A DNA stretch of 64,000 bases from Burkholderia stabilis (GTDB lineage: Bacteria; Pseudomonadota; Gammaproteobacteria; Burkholderiales; Burkholderiaceae), in the NCBI RefSeq assembly GCF_001742165.1, contig NZ_CP016442.1:2294001-2358000 (forward strand). The letters are read 5' to 3'. Positions within the stretch are counted from its first letter, which is position 1, and each line of letters starts with the position of its first letter. Below the pieces are notes generated by a model. That model was not told where the DNA came from. It worked only from the letters and a program-made list of their open reading frames with translations, and did not search any database. Shown piece after piece: positions 27,487-35,580 of this stretch. Position numbers and translations under genes: made by a program.

Positions 27487-29538
27487 TCAAGCGGCCAGCG
27501 CCTCGGCGGGTTCATCCGCCATTGCTTCGGCATCTTCCGGGGCGTCCTGCTCCGGGCCTGCCTCCTGCGCGGCATCCTGCGGGCCTGCGGCCTTGAAGAT
27601 GGCGGGCATCCAGCCCGTACCATCGGCCAGCCGCTCGGCCTCGCTGGCAATGTCGGCCTTCTTGAGCTTCGCCAGCCGGGTGACGGATTCCGGTGCGAAC
27701 GCGCCCACGGCATCCAGAATCACGGCCTTCGGAACGTGCTTGAAGTAGCCTTCTGCGGTCGGCTTCCACCATGCGGCCATGTCGAGGCCCACGGCCTGCG
27801 CCAGTTCTGCGCCGGGCTGGTGCGGCGTGGCGCGAGGCGTCACCACGTCCACCGTGGAGGCCACGCACACGGCCAGCAGCCGCACCAGTTCGTCTTGCGA
27901 CTTCGCCAGCAGCACGGCGAGCAGTTCGGCGCTGTCCTCCGGCAAGGCTTCACCTGCCACCTGTTGCAGTTCGCGCAGCGCCACGGCAGCAGGCGATTCC
28001 GGCCAGTCCGGGGCCATGCCTTCCAGCCGGTCTTGCGCCGTGAGGCGCACGCCGAGCGGCAGGCCATCGCCATAGGCGTCGGGCTGCAAGACGGTCTGCA
28101 CCATGTCATGCACCAGCGCGGCCAGCGCGACGTGCGGATGCCGTGCGACTTCGATTTGCAGCGCCGCCGTGCGGTGGGCGCTCAATCGCTGCGCCAGCCG
28201 GTCGGACAGGCTCGCGGCCTTGGGCGCGTCGTCGGCGTCCTCGTGCTCGTCGTTGGCGGCTTCGCCTTCGGTGCTGCCGAAACCGCGCCGCAGCTTTTCC
28301 AGCGTGCGCAGCGCCTTGGCCTCGGCTTCGCGCAGCAGGCCGCGATGAATGACGGCCTCGCCGTTGCGGTCGATGGTGACGATGGCACCAGCCACCTCGC
28401 GCACCTCGGGCGCATAGCCTTGTAAGGCGTCCTCCGCGTCTTGCAGTTCCCCGACCACCTGATCGCGCCGCTGTTCCAGCTTCTCGGCCTTGGCCTCGTC
28501 CTCGGCGTCGCAGGCTTCTTCCAGTTCGGCGTCGATCTTTTCGAGGCGGGTTTCCAGCGAGGCGATGCGGCGGGCCTCGCGGGTGGTCGGCTCGCGGCGA
28601 TGGCGCGGGGCGTTCTGGAACGCTTGCCGTTCCTCGTAGGCCAGATGCGGCACGGCCTCCACCCATGCCCAACCCTCGCCGCGCACGTCCTCGGCCAGCG
28701 TTGCCAGCTTGTCGCGCACCAGCGTTTCCAGCACTGCGGTATCGGTGAGGTAGGTTCCGGCATCGCCTTCCGCGAACAGGTCGCGGCGGATGCCGCCGCC
28801 TGCCTGCCGGTAGGTGTCCAGCCCGACGAAGCGCACCAGCGCGTGCGTGGCGTCGATTTCGCGCTCGGTCAGGCGCTCGCGCAGCTTGGACGGGCTGCGC
28901 TGCCATTCCGGCGCACCATAGAACGCGGCTTCCTGCGCGGCGTGGTCATCGGTGATGGTCAGGGCCATCAACTGTTCCAGCGTCACGCCACCGGCCCGGT
29001 AGTCGGCCATGAGACGCGGCGAGACGTTCGCCAGCTTCAAGCGGCGCTGCACCACCAGCGGGGACACGCCGAAGTCGGCGGCAATGTCCTCGACGGGCCG
29101 GCCTTCCTTGACCAGCGCGGCGAAGGCCGCGAACTGGTCGGCGGGGTGCATGTTCTCGCGCTGCACGTTCTCCGCGAGGCTGACGGTGCGGGCGGACGCA
29201 TCGGCCACCAGCAGGCACGGCACTTCGTAGTCAGTGGGGATGCGCTTCTTCTTCGCCAGCAGCTTCAAGGCGGTCAGGCGGCGGTCGCCTGCCACCACCT
29301 CGTAAGCCTCGCCATCGGCGGATGCAATCACGATCAGGTTTTGCAGCAGGCCGATGCGGGCAATGCTCGCGGCCAGCTCGGGGATGGACTGGCGCGGGGT
29401 CGTGCGGACGTTGCGCTTGGAGCGGCGCGGCAACAGTTGCGACAGCGGAACCAAGATCAGGTTCTTGGTCGGATCGGCCACTTCCAGCGGTGCGGCGGCT
29501 TCGATGGCGACGGTTTCGGTTTTGAGTACAGCGTTCAT
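27487..29538 (-). CDS. large ParB/RepB/Spo0J-family protein
   Basis: A 683-residue protein. The ParB-like nuclease/CTPase domain is at about 28-135 (VRTTPRQSIPELAASIARIGLLQNLIV, EVVAGDRRLTALKLL, VSLAENVQRENMHPADQ), then an HTH (DIAADFGVSPLVVQRRLKLANVSP). A long acidic, helical C-terminus follows, with a coiled-coil-like stretch (about 330-380). It is roughly twice the size of a chromosomal ParB. Long ParBs of this type occur on ICEs and plasmids and may regulate or modify DNA rather than segregate it. It is not next to parA (11 kb away). Confidence 0.88.
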   Translation of the reverse strand: MNAVLKTETVAIEAAAPLEVADPTKNLILVPLSQLLPRRSKRNVRTTPRQSIPELAASIARIGLLQNLIVIASADGEAYEVVAGDRRLTALKLLAKKKRIPTDYEVPCLLVADASARTVSLAENVQRENMHPADQFAAFAALVKEGRPVEDIAADFGVSPLVVQRRLKLANVSPRLMADYRAGGVTLEQLMALTITDDHAAQEAAFYGAPEWQRSPSKLRERLTEREIDATHALVRFVGLDTYRQAGGGIRRDLFAEGDAGTYLTDTAVLETLVRDKLATLAEDVRGEGWAWVEAVPHLAYEERQAFQNAPRHRREPTTREARRIASLETRLEKIDAELEEACDAEDEAKAEKLEQRRDQVVGELQDAEDALQGYAPEVREVAGAIVTIDRNGEAVIHRGLLREAEAKALRTLEKLRRGFGSTEGEAANDEHEDADDAPKAASLSDRLAQRLSAHRTAALQIEVARHPHVALAALVHDMVQTVLQPDAYGDGLPLGVRLTAQDRLEGMAPDWPESPAAVALRELQQVAGEALPEDSAELLAVLLAKSQDELVRLLAVCVASTVDVVTPRATPHQPGAELAQAVGLDMAAWWKPTAEGYFKHVPKAVILDAVGAFAPESVTRLAKLKKADIASEAERLADGTGWMPAIFKAAGPQDAAQEAGPEQDAPEDAEAMADEPAEALAA

Positions 29539-29616
29539 GGTGATAACTCCTTGCGGTTGGGATGCAGCAGCGAGAGAAGCGGCAAGGGCTGCTGCCTGCC
29601 CCTGCCGCGTGGGGAT

Positions 29617-30441
29617 TCAGGCTTTCAACTGGCGCAGGCCATCGGCCAGCAGCCACAGGGCGCGATTGAGGCGCACGCTTTGGTCGATGCCCTGCACGGG
29701 CCGGGTGGTCTGGCGGCGGCCATTCGCGGCGCGGGCGGACAGGCCGCCTTTGGTCAAGTTCTCCTGCGTGCGGTTGAACACGCTCCACAGGTCGCGGCGG
29801 TCGTCGTCGTGGCGGCGTGGCATCAGGATTTGCGATTCCGTGATGGGCGCGGGCTTGTCCTCGTCGTACTTCAACGCCAGCGCAGCGCGGGCGAACACTT
29901 CGGATTCCCCGGCGTCGAGCGTGATGGCGCGCATGGCATCGCGCGATTCCTGCGCCCGGTCGAAGCCGTGCAGGACTTCGTAAGCGCCTTCGATGACGTG
30001 CCCGGCTACGTCGCCCTTGTGCGGCACGCGCACGTCGGCCACGGTGTCGCCGCAGACAAGGCCATTGCTGCAAACGAAGCGGAACATCCCGGCCAGCATC
30101 TGATAGCTGCTGGTGCCGTCATGGGAGTTCAGCAGGATGATTTCGTTGGCCTCGCGGCCGTTGATCTGGCTGGCGTGGCGCAGCCGGATCATGTGCTTGG
30201 TGTAGTCGCGGCGGTCGTCGTGGCGCACGCGGGTTTGCGTCACCATGAAAGGCTCGAAGCCTTCCCCGCGCAGTTCTTGCAGCACGGTCGCGGTGGGGAT
30301 GTAGCTGTACCGCTCAGAGCGGCTTTCGTGCGGGGCGTCCGCGAAGATGGACGGGGCCACGGCCCGGATTTGGTCGTCGGACAAGGGACGTTCCGAACGC
30401 AGCACCGGGGAACGGGAAGCGAAGCGGGATGCGAGTTGCAT
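29617..30441 (-). CDS. DUF932 (phage/plasmid-like) protein
   Basis: A 274-residue soluble protein with DUF932 features: an N-terminal RSERYSYIPTATVLQELRGEGFEPF, a central INGREANEIILLNSHDGTSSYQMLAGMFRFVCSNGLV, and a C-terminal W-rich helix. The function is not established; it is common in ICEs near ParB-like genes. The start ATG 30441 has AGGAGAAATG. It sits 78 nt upstream of the ParB-like gene and probably shares its transcript. Confidence 0.85.
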   Translation of the reverse strand: MQLASRFASRSPVLRSERPLSDDQIRAVAPSIFADAPHESRSERYSYIPTATVLQELRGEGFEPFMVTQTRVRHDDRRDYTKHMIRLRHASQINGREANEIILLNSHDGTSSYQMLAGMFRFVCSNGLVCGDTVADVRVPHKGDVAGHVIEGAYEVLHGFDRAQESRDAMRAITLDAGESEVFARAALALKYDEDKPAPITESQILMPRRHDDDRRDLWSVFNRTQENLTKGGLSARAANGRRQTTRPVQGIDQSVRLNRALWLLADGLRQLKA

Positions 30442-30786
30442 GGCATTTCTCCTGACAAAGAAAAAAGGGGTTGCTGTTCACCGCACACCGGATTCCTAGA
30501 TTCGGAAGCCCAGCCTTTCGGCGGTTCGGTGCGGTCGGCACGAGGAACCCGGTTGGCCCTGTTGCCACCGTCTTTCCTGAGTTCATCGCCCGCGACGGTC
30601 AGGAGCGCGCGGACGGGGGCCGTCAAGGAGGCAAGCGCAGGGTTGGTGCGGCCCGCAGGCGCAGCCGAGGACACGGCCCTGCGCGCCTTGACGGCACACG
30701 GCCGCGGGCTACAGTCGCGGTGAAGGTGATGAAGTCAGGGGAGACGGTTGGACATGGCAACGGCCCCTCAGCACGCCGACAGCACG

Positions 30787-30835
30787 GCAAGCGAAGCGCG
30801 CAGGCCCGGATCTAGGAATCCGGGCCGGAGGCGTC
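30787..30835 (+). repeat. ICE hairpin module, copy 1
   Basis: GCAAGCGAAGCGCGCAGG, then CCCGGAT-CTAGG-AATCCGGG as a stem, then CCGGAGGCGTCAG. Related copies at 32043-32094 and 34362-34414. The stem is conserved while its loop varies (CTAGG, AGC, CAGCGA). Confidence 0.7.
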
Positions 30836-31025
30836 AGCCGAGCGGAGCGAGGGAACGATGGAAGCCCGTCAGGGGCGAGACGCCGCAGGCGGCTCGATGC
30901 GCTACGCGCACGACAGCGCGACCGGCCATGTTTCTTGGCCGGGGACGCACGGACTCCAAGGCTCGATGTACAAGCTCATGCGCCAGTCATCGGGAAACAG
31001 GTTCGACAGCGGCTGCTGCGGTCTG

Positions 31026-31132
31026 GCCGATCCGGCGCAGCCGGTTCGGCGGCCTTTGAGGGGCGCCAAGCTCCGCGCGGCGGGGATAGCCCGCAGGGCT
31101 TTCCCCTGGAGGCAAGCGCAGCGCGCAGCGCC
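31026..31132 (+). repeat. ~106-bp ICE intergenic repeat, copy 2
   Basis: Matches 20898-21003 almost base for base in the same orientation. It lies 20 bp before the stop of the 92-residue minus-strand gene. Confidence 0.85.
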
Positions 31133-31152
31133 CCGTCAGGGGCACTTAGGCA

Positions 31153-31431
31153 TCACGCCGAGTCGTCAGGACGCAGGCTGGATTCCGCAACCGGCATCCA
31201 AGGCGAAGTCGAGTTCAGGTAGTAGCGCCTGCCACGCGCATACAGCCCCGAAGGCTCGGTAGGCTGGTAGAACCCGGTGACGCGGCGCCGGAACTGCGCG
31301 CCAAACTCGTTGGTGTAGATCACCGCGTCGCCGATCTTGAAGCGCAAGGGCTGACCGTTCTCCGGCGCGAACGGCTTGAGCGCATCGTGTTGCGCCGTGA
31401 TTTCGATGATGTAGTCGTGATGGCTGCTCAT
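31153..31431 (-). CDS. hypothetical ICE protein, 92 residues
   Basis: Starts MSSHHDYIIEITAQHDALKPFAPENGQPLRFKIGDAVIYTNEFGAQFRRRVTGF, with a beta-rich, possibly KOW/SH3-like core (KIGDAVIYTNEFG...RRVTGFY). I cannot assign a family. ATG 31431 follows GGAG. It lies 65 nt after the DUF2958 copy 2 gene and is likely cotranscribed. Confidence 0.65.
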   Translation of the reverse strand: MSSHHDYIIEITAQHDALKPFAPENGQPLRFKIGDAVIYTNEFGAQFRRRVTGFYQPTEPSGLYARGRRYYLNSTSPWMPVAESSLRPDDSA

Positions 31432-31496
31432 GGCATTGATCTCCTGCGAAGGTTGGGAAAGCGCAAGGAGCGCCTTGCGGCGCTCCAAGGGCTGGT

Positions 31497-31847
31497 TCAG
31501 ACGACGACACGCCCGACCAACCGGGCATCGCGCGCGTAGGCGCTCAACCGCTTCTCGGCGCGGAAAGACAGGTCGCGCTCGATCGGCAGGCCCAGCCTGC
31601 CGCGCACGGTCGCCAGCTCGCCCAGGCTGACCCAGCCGATTTCCGGCATCCCCAGGCCCAGGTCGCAAAGACCAAAGGCGTGGTCGTGGTCATCGGGATC
31701 AATCTCGGTCAGCAGCCAGGTCGCGCCGGCATCCGGCGTGAACAGCTTGACGACGGGTGCCGGATCGAAGTCCGGGTTCTCCAAGGATTCGCGGCCGTTG
31801 GCCAGCAGCACGATGCGCTGCTCGTCAGTGATGAGTGCGTTGTTCAT
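31497..31847 (-). CDS. DUF2958 protein (copy 2)
   Basis: A 116-residue paralogue of the 19058-19408 protein: VVKLFTPDAGATWLLTEIDPDDHDHAFGLCDLGLGMPEIGWVSLGEL. Conserved spacing and identical length support duplication with divergence. The function is unknown. The start ATG 31847 has AGGAG. Its upstream region is one of the repeated leader modules (31848-32100). Confidence 0.82.
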   Translation of the reverse strand: MNNALITDEQRIVLLANGRESLENPDFDPAPVVKLFTPDAGATWLLTEIDPDDHDHAFGLCDLGLGMPEIGWVSLGELATVRGRLGLPIERDLSFRAEKRLSAYARDARLVGRVVV

Positions 31848-32100
31848 GGTGAACTCCTGAAAGGTTGCCGGGCGGAATTGCCCGACCCTTCCGGGGCACG
31901 GCGCAGCGCAAGCAGTCAGGGGTCAACGACGGCCGCCAGGACGCAAGCGCCATCGGCGCGCAGCCCTTGACGGCGAGAACGCCGTGGCACGATGAAGGGG
32001 ACAGCAAGACCGCCTCCCTCGCACCTCCACGCACGCGGTTTTTGGCAAGCGAAGCGCGCAGGCCCGAATAGCAATCCGGGCCGGAGGCATCAGCGATGTG
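31848..32100 (-). repeat. repeated leader module upstream of DUF2958 copy 2
   Basis: About 250 bp that is clearly related to 34164-34420: shared blocks GGGCGGAATTGCCCG, GCAGTCAGGGGTC, ACGGCCGCCAGGACGCAAGC, GCGAGAACGCCGTG, ACAGCAAGACCGCC, CACGCACGCG and the hairpin module. Both copies lie immediately 5' of a minus-strand gene start. Confidence 0.75.
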
Positions 32101-32115
32101 AAAGGCGGGCAGTTC

Positions 32116-33420
32116 TTAAATGCGCGCCCAGTCCCGGTGCAGATCGTCAACGATCATGGGATGACGGTGCCCGCCTCGGTCTGCTTGTTCGCGCAAGTGA
32201 GGATGATCTGGCGGTAGATGATCGTGGGCGATGTCGGAAGAATCACTAGCGGGCCAGAGCCACAGCGCCAGTCCCACTCCGACAAGACCAATCAGCGACA
32301 TGATGATGAAGGTCGATTGCAGCCCAAAGGCAGCGCCGAAGCGACCGGCCAAGGGATAGCAAATGAGCCAACACGCATGGGACAGGGCGAATTGCGCGGC
32401 AAAGACCGCGGGGCGATCCTCGGGATGAGCGGAGCGGCGCAACAGCCGGCCGGAAGGTGTTTGCGCCACGCTGTAGCCGAAGCCGACCACCAACCAGATC
32501 ACCACCAGAACGGCATAGGTCGGAATCATTGCCCCGGCTGCCGTTCCCACAACCAGCATCGTCGCTCCCGCAATCATGACAGGTCGATCAGCAATCTTGT
32601 CGAGCAGGCGAGGCAGCGCGAAGGCCGCAACCATCGACCCGCCTCCGAAGGCCGCCAGCGCCCACGCTACCTCGGATTCGCCCAGGCCAAAGCGTGCCTT
32701 CACGATGACCACCGTGTTCACGATCACCATTGACCCCGCTGCTGCCACAGCGAGGCTGATCGCCAGCAGACCCCGAAGGCGCGGCGTGGCGAGGTAAATG
32801 CGCGTGCCCCGCGTAGTACGATCCCATATGCCACGACACGGGCCGGGAACGGTTGTGGGAAGCCTCACGCTGACCACAAGCGCGGCTGACACGAGGAAGC
32901 CGAGAACCGTTCCGGCAAACAGGTTGTGGAAGCTGATGACCGTCAGTAGCGCGGCGGCCAGCATCGGGGAAATCAGGCTTTCCAAATCGTAGGCCAGCCG
33001 GGAAAGCGACAGTGCTTTCGTGTACTCGTCTTCGTCGGGAAGGATGTCCGGGATAGTGGCTTGAAAGGTCGGCGTGAAGCCTGCGGACGCCGCCTGCAAG
33101 ACGAAGATCAGCAGATAGATTTGCCAGATTTCGCTGACAAAGGGCAGGCAGAGCGCAACGGATGCTCGTACTAGGTCAAGGGCAACGAGCAACGACCGTC
33201 GCGGCAGCCGGTCGGCGAACGCCTGCGCGACCGGGGCGACTCCGACATAGGCCAGCATCTTGATTGCGAGTGCCGTCCCGAGTACCGCGCCGGCATTCGC
33301 CCCGGCCAGATCGTAGGCAAGCAGGCCAAGGGCCACCGTCATCAGGCCGGTGCCGACAAGCGCAATCACCTGAGCGGCGAACAGGTGACGATAGGTACGG
33401 TTCTTCAGGACGGAGAGCAT
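32116..33420 (-). CDS. nreB: NreB-like MFS metal exporter with His-rich tail
   Basis: A 434-residue major-facilitator protein with about 12 membrane segments. It begins MLSVLKNRTYRHLFAAQVIALVGTGLMTVALGLLAYDLAG and has the loop DRLPRRSLL. The last ~40 residues are cytosolic and metal-binding in look: HDHLPPDHPHLREQ...GGHRHP...DDLHRD. That tail and the adjacent CsoR/RcnR repressor match the NreB nickel exporter group. The symbol is given on that resemblance; cobalt or copper cannot be excluded. It starts 9 nt after the repressor gene. Confidence 0.78.
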   Translation of the reverse strand: MLSVLKNRTYRHLFAAQVIALVGTGLMTVALGLLAYDLAGANAGAVLGTALAIKMLAYVGVAPVAQAFADRLPRRSLLVALDLVRASVALCLPFVSEIWQIYLLIFVLQAASAGFTPTFQATIPDILPDEDEYTKALSLSRLAYDLESLISPMLAAALLTVISFHNLFAGTVLGFLVSAALVVSVRLPTTVPGPCRGIWDRTTRGTRIYLATPRLRGLLAISLAVAAAGSMVIVNTVVIVKARFGLGESEVAWALAAFGGGSMVAAFALPRLLDKIADRPVMIAGATMLVVGTAAGAMIPTYAVLVVIWLVVGFGYSVAQTPSGRLLRRSAHPEDRPAVFAAQFALSHACWLICYPLAGRFGAAFGLQSTFIIMSLIGLVGVGLALWLWPASDSSDIAHDHLPPDHPHLREQADRGGHRHPMIVDDLHRDWARI

Positions 33421-33429
33421 CGGCGGGCC

Positions 33430-33687
33430 TCAGAGCAGTTTGGTCAGTGCCTTCATTTCGGTCAAAACGGAGTCTTCGTCATGGGCCAGGCAATGGTCGA
33501 TGTGGTCGTGGATCAGGACGCGCTTTGCGGCCGTCACCGCGCTTTCCACCGCCGCGAGCTGGCGGGCGATGTCGAGACAGGATTCGCCACTTTCGATCAT
33601 CCCTATGACGTGCCGAAGATGACCATCGGCGCGTTTCAGCCGCTTCACGAGATCGGGATGGGTTGAGTGCTTGTGTGTCGCGTTCAT
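33430..33687 (-). CDS. CsoR/RcnR-family metal-sensing repressor
   Basis: An 85-residue all-helical repressor of the DUF156 family. Metal-ligand positions are C37, H62 and C66 (the C-H-C set of copper-type CsoR) with an N-terminal HKHSTH that recalls the His ligands of Ni/Co-type RcnR. The start ATG 33687 lies 10 bp from a perfect G/C-tract palindrome, the operator type of this family. It represses itself and the downstream exporter. Confidence 0.88.
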   Translation of the reverse strand: MNATHKHSTHPDLVKRLKRADGHLRHVIGMIESGESCLDIARQLAAVESAVTAAKRVLIHDHIDHCLAHDEDSVLTEMKALTKLL

Positions 33688-33697
33688 GTGGCAATTG

Positions 33698-33716
33698 TAT
33701 CCCCCCTGGGGGGATA
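33698..33716. promoter_or_regulatory. CsoR/RcnR operator, perfect palindrome
   Basis: TATCCCCCCTGGGGGGATA, perfectly symmetric around T33707. G/C tracts flanked by A/T are the recognised operator type of CsoR/RcnR repressors. It is 10 bp upstream of the repressor start codon. Confidence 0.85.
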
Positions 33717-33770
33717 TGAAAAAGTGCGCCGCCCGCGAAGGAGCGACGCACCGAAGGCCGCACGACGCAA

Positions 33771-34163
33771 TCAGCCCGCCGCCGGCGCTGTCATCGACTG
33801 CAACTGCTCGATCACGCCAGGCTCAACGAACACGCAAGCCTGCTCGTCCGCGATCGGCACGTTGAACACCTGCGCGAACACCGTGCGCCGCAGATGGGCC
33901 AGCCGGCCCGTCCGGTATGCCTGCTCGGGCTTCATGCGCCCGCCAGCCTGCGACCCGCTGCGCTGCGGATCGCATTCGACCAGCGCGACAAAGCCATCGT
34001 CGGCCAGCTTCTGATGCTCGGGGCACAGGCCCCAGCCGGTCGCCGTGTGGCGCTCCATGCTCGCGCGCAGGCGCTTGTCCAGCAGGATCGCGCCGGTGTC
34101 GAACGCCGTGCCGCAGACCAGGCAAACGTGCTGTTCGAGGGAAACGTGTGATTTGTCGTTCAT
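33771..34163 (-). CDS. hypothetical ICE protein with zinc-ribbon-like cysteines
   Basis: A 130-residue protein with VCLVCGTAFDTGAILLDKRLRASMERHTATGWGLCPEHQKLADDGFVALVECD. The CxxC and CPEH look like a treble-clef/zinc-ribbon. The C-terminal half has LRRTVFAQVFNVPIADEQACVFVEPGVIEQL. I do not recognise a named family. ATG 34163 follows GGAGAACC. The leader (34164-34420) is one of the repeated modules. Confidence 0.68.
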   Translation of the reverse strand: MNDKSHVSLEQHVCLVCGTAFDTGAILLDKRLRASMERHTATGWGLCPEHQKLADDGFVALVECDPQRSGSQAGGRMKPEQAYRTGRLAHLRRTVFAQVFNVPIADEQACVFVEPGVIEQLQSMTAPAAG

Positions 34164-34515
34164 GACGGTTCTCCGGTTGCAAGGGCGGAATTGCCCGGAA
34201 CCGTCGCCCTCACGGCGCAGCGCAGCAGTCAGGGGTCGCAGACGGCCGCCAGGACGCAAGCGCGCAAGGCGCGCGCAGCCCTTGCACGGCGAGAACGCCG
34301 TGATACGGTGAAGGGACACAGCAAGACCGCCCCCTCACACCACCCCACGCACGCGGGTTTTTGGCAAGCGAAGCGCGCAGGCGCGGATCAGCGAGCCGGG
34401 CCGGAGGCGTCAGTGATGGAAGCCCGACAGGGGCGAGACTCGCGCAGCGAGGCTCGATGCGCAGCACGACAGCGCGACGGCGGTACGCCGGGACGCCCGA
34501 CTGCTTGGGACAGGA
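34164..34515. other. 352-bp region holding a repeated leader module
   Basis: No gene. 34164-34420 parallels 31848-32100, including the hairpin module at 34362-34414 (CGCGGATCAGCGAGCCGGGCC). 34428-34465 (TGGAAGCCCGACAGGGGCGAGA...) matches 30858-30900. The minus-strand nuclease gene ends at 34516. Confidence 0.6.
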
Positions 34516-35580
34516 CTATTCGTTGTCGGTCTTGCGCTGCTCGAGCTGCAACTGCGCCCGTTGCGTTGCTTGTTGCAGCCGCTCCACCAGCACGCCCCTC
34601 GGCGGCAAGGCGGTCAGGTACTCGGCGACGTGGATGCCCGACTTGTCCAACTCCAGCAATTCGATCTGCTCGCGCTTCTTGCCGGTGCAAAGGATGATCC
34701 CCAGCGGCGAGGCTTCCTCCGGCTCCCGTTCGTGCTTGTCCAGCCAGCGAAGATAAAGCTCCATCTGTCCCTTGAAAGCTGCCTTGAACTCGCCGACCTT
34801 CAACTCCACTGCCACCAGCCGCCGCAGCTTGCGGTTGTAAAACAGCAGGTCGAGGTGGAAATCCTCGCCGTCGATCTGGATGCGCTTCTGCCGGGCCACG
34901 AAGCTGAAACCCGCGCCCAGCTCCAACAAGAACGACTCCATTTCGCGGATGATCGCCGCCTCCAAGTCGCCTTCCTGCCAAGTGTCCCGCAGCCCCAGGA
35001 AGTCGAGGATGTACGGGTCGCGCATGACCAGGGCGGGCGACATGCGCTGCGCATCGCGCATCGTCGCCAGCTCGTGCGCGATCGTCTCGCCCGGCTTTTG
35101 AGACAGCGCCGTGCGCTCGTACAGCATCGAGTCGATGCGCTCGCGCAGCGTCCGGACGCTCCAGCGTTCGGCGCTCGCCATCTGCGCGTAATAGTCCCGC
35201 TGGAGCGGGTCTTTCAGCGGGATCAGGGCGATGAAGTGCGTCCAGCTCAATTCTCGTATCAGTGATACGAGAATCTGCTCGTCGGGGAAGGTGGCCGCGA
35301 ACTGCACCATGCGGCGCAGGTTCTGCTCGGCAAAACTGCCGCCGTACTCCTTCACCAACTGCGCCGCCAGGGTGGGCAGGACTTCCTTGCCGTAGGCGCC
35401 CCGGCGTCCGTCCAAGACGTGCGTGCGGATGCGCTGGCCGATGCGCCAGTAGAGCATCGTCAGCTCGCTATTCACCGTCGAGGCGGCGCGCTTGCGCGCC
35501 GCCTCGATCAGTGCCCGAATGTCGCCCAGCAGCGCCGAAGGCGCTGCGGACGATGCTGCGGATGACCGGCGCGTGTTCAT
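34516..35580 (-). CDS. YhcG-type DUF1016 / PDDEXK nuclease-domain protein
   Basis: A 354-residue protein. The N-terminal DUF1016 domain (about 20-170) has TMLYWRIGQRI and LSWTHFIALIPLKDPLQRDYYAQMA. The C-terminal PDDEXK nuclease core has DLLFYNRKLRRLVAVELKVGEFKAAFKGQ (the E-x-K pair) and DGEDFHLDLLF. ATG 35580 overlaps the integrase stop as ATGA, so the two are translated together. The family's role is unproven; in mobile elements it may act in defence or in processing recombination intermediates. It sits at the extreme integrase-side end of the ICE. Confidence 0.85.
   Translation of the reverse strand: MNTRRSSAASSAAPSALLGDIRALIEAARKRAASTVNSELTMLYWRIGQRIRTHVLDGRRGAYGKEVLPTLAAQLVKEYGGSFAEQNLRRMVQFAATFPDEQILVSLIRELSWTHFIALIPLKDPLQRDYYAQMASAERWSVRTLRERIDSMLYERTALSQKPGETIAHELATMRDAQRMSPALVMRDPYILDFLGLRDTWQEGDLEAAIIREMESFLLELGAGFSFVARQKRIQIDGEDFHLDLLFYNRKLRRLVAVELKVGEFKAAFKGQMELYLRWLDKHEREPEEASPLGIILCTGKKREQIELLELDKSGIHVAEYLTALPPRGVLVERLQQATQRAQLQLEQRKTDNE

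Larger units (their letters stand above)
30442..31152. other. 711-bp region without recognised genes, repeat-rich
   Basis: Leader of the DUF932 gene followed by repeats. 30787-30835 is the hairpin module (AAGCGAAGCGCGCAGGCCCGGAT, then AATCCGGGCC), 30858-30900 resembles 34428-34465, and 31026-31132 is copy 2 of the 106-bp repeat. Open frames here are shadows of GC bias. No terminator with a U-tract was seen. Confidence 0.55.

Noticed and set aside
30560..30730. Tail of a 760-codon plus-strand frame starting at 28441
   Set aside because: It runs antisense to ParB-like and DUF932 genes and then into repeats; no family features.
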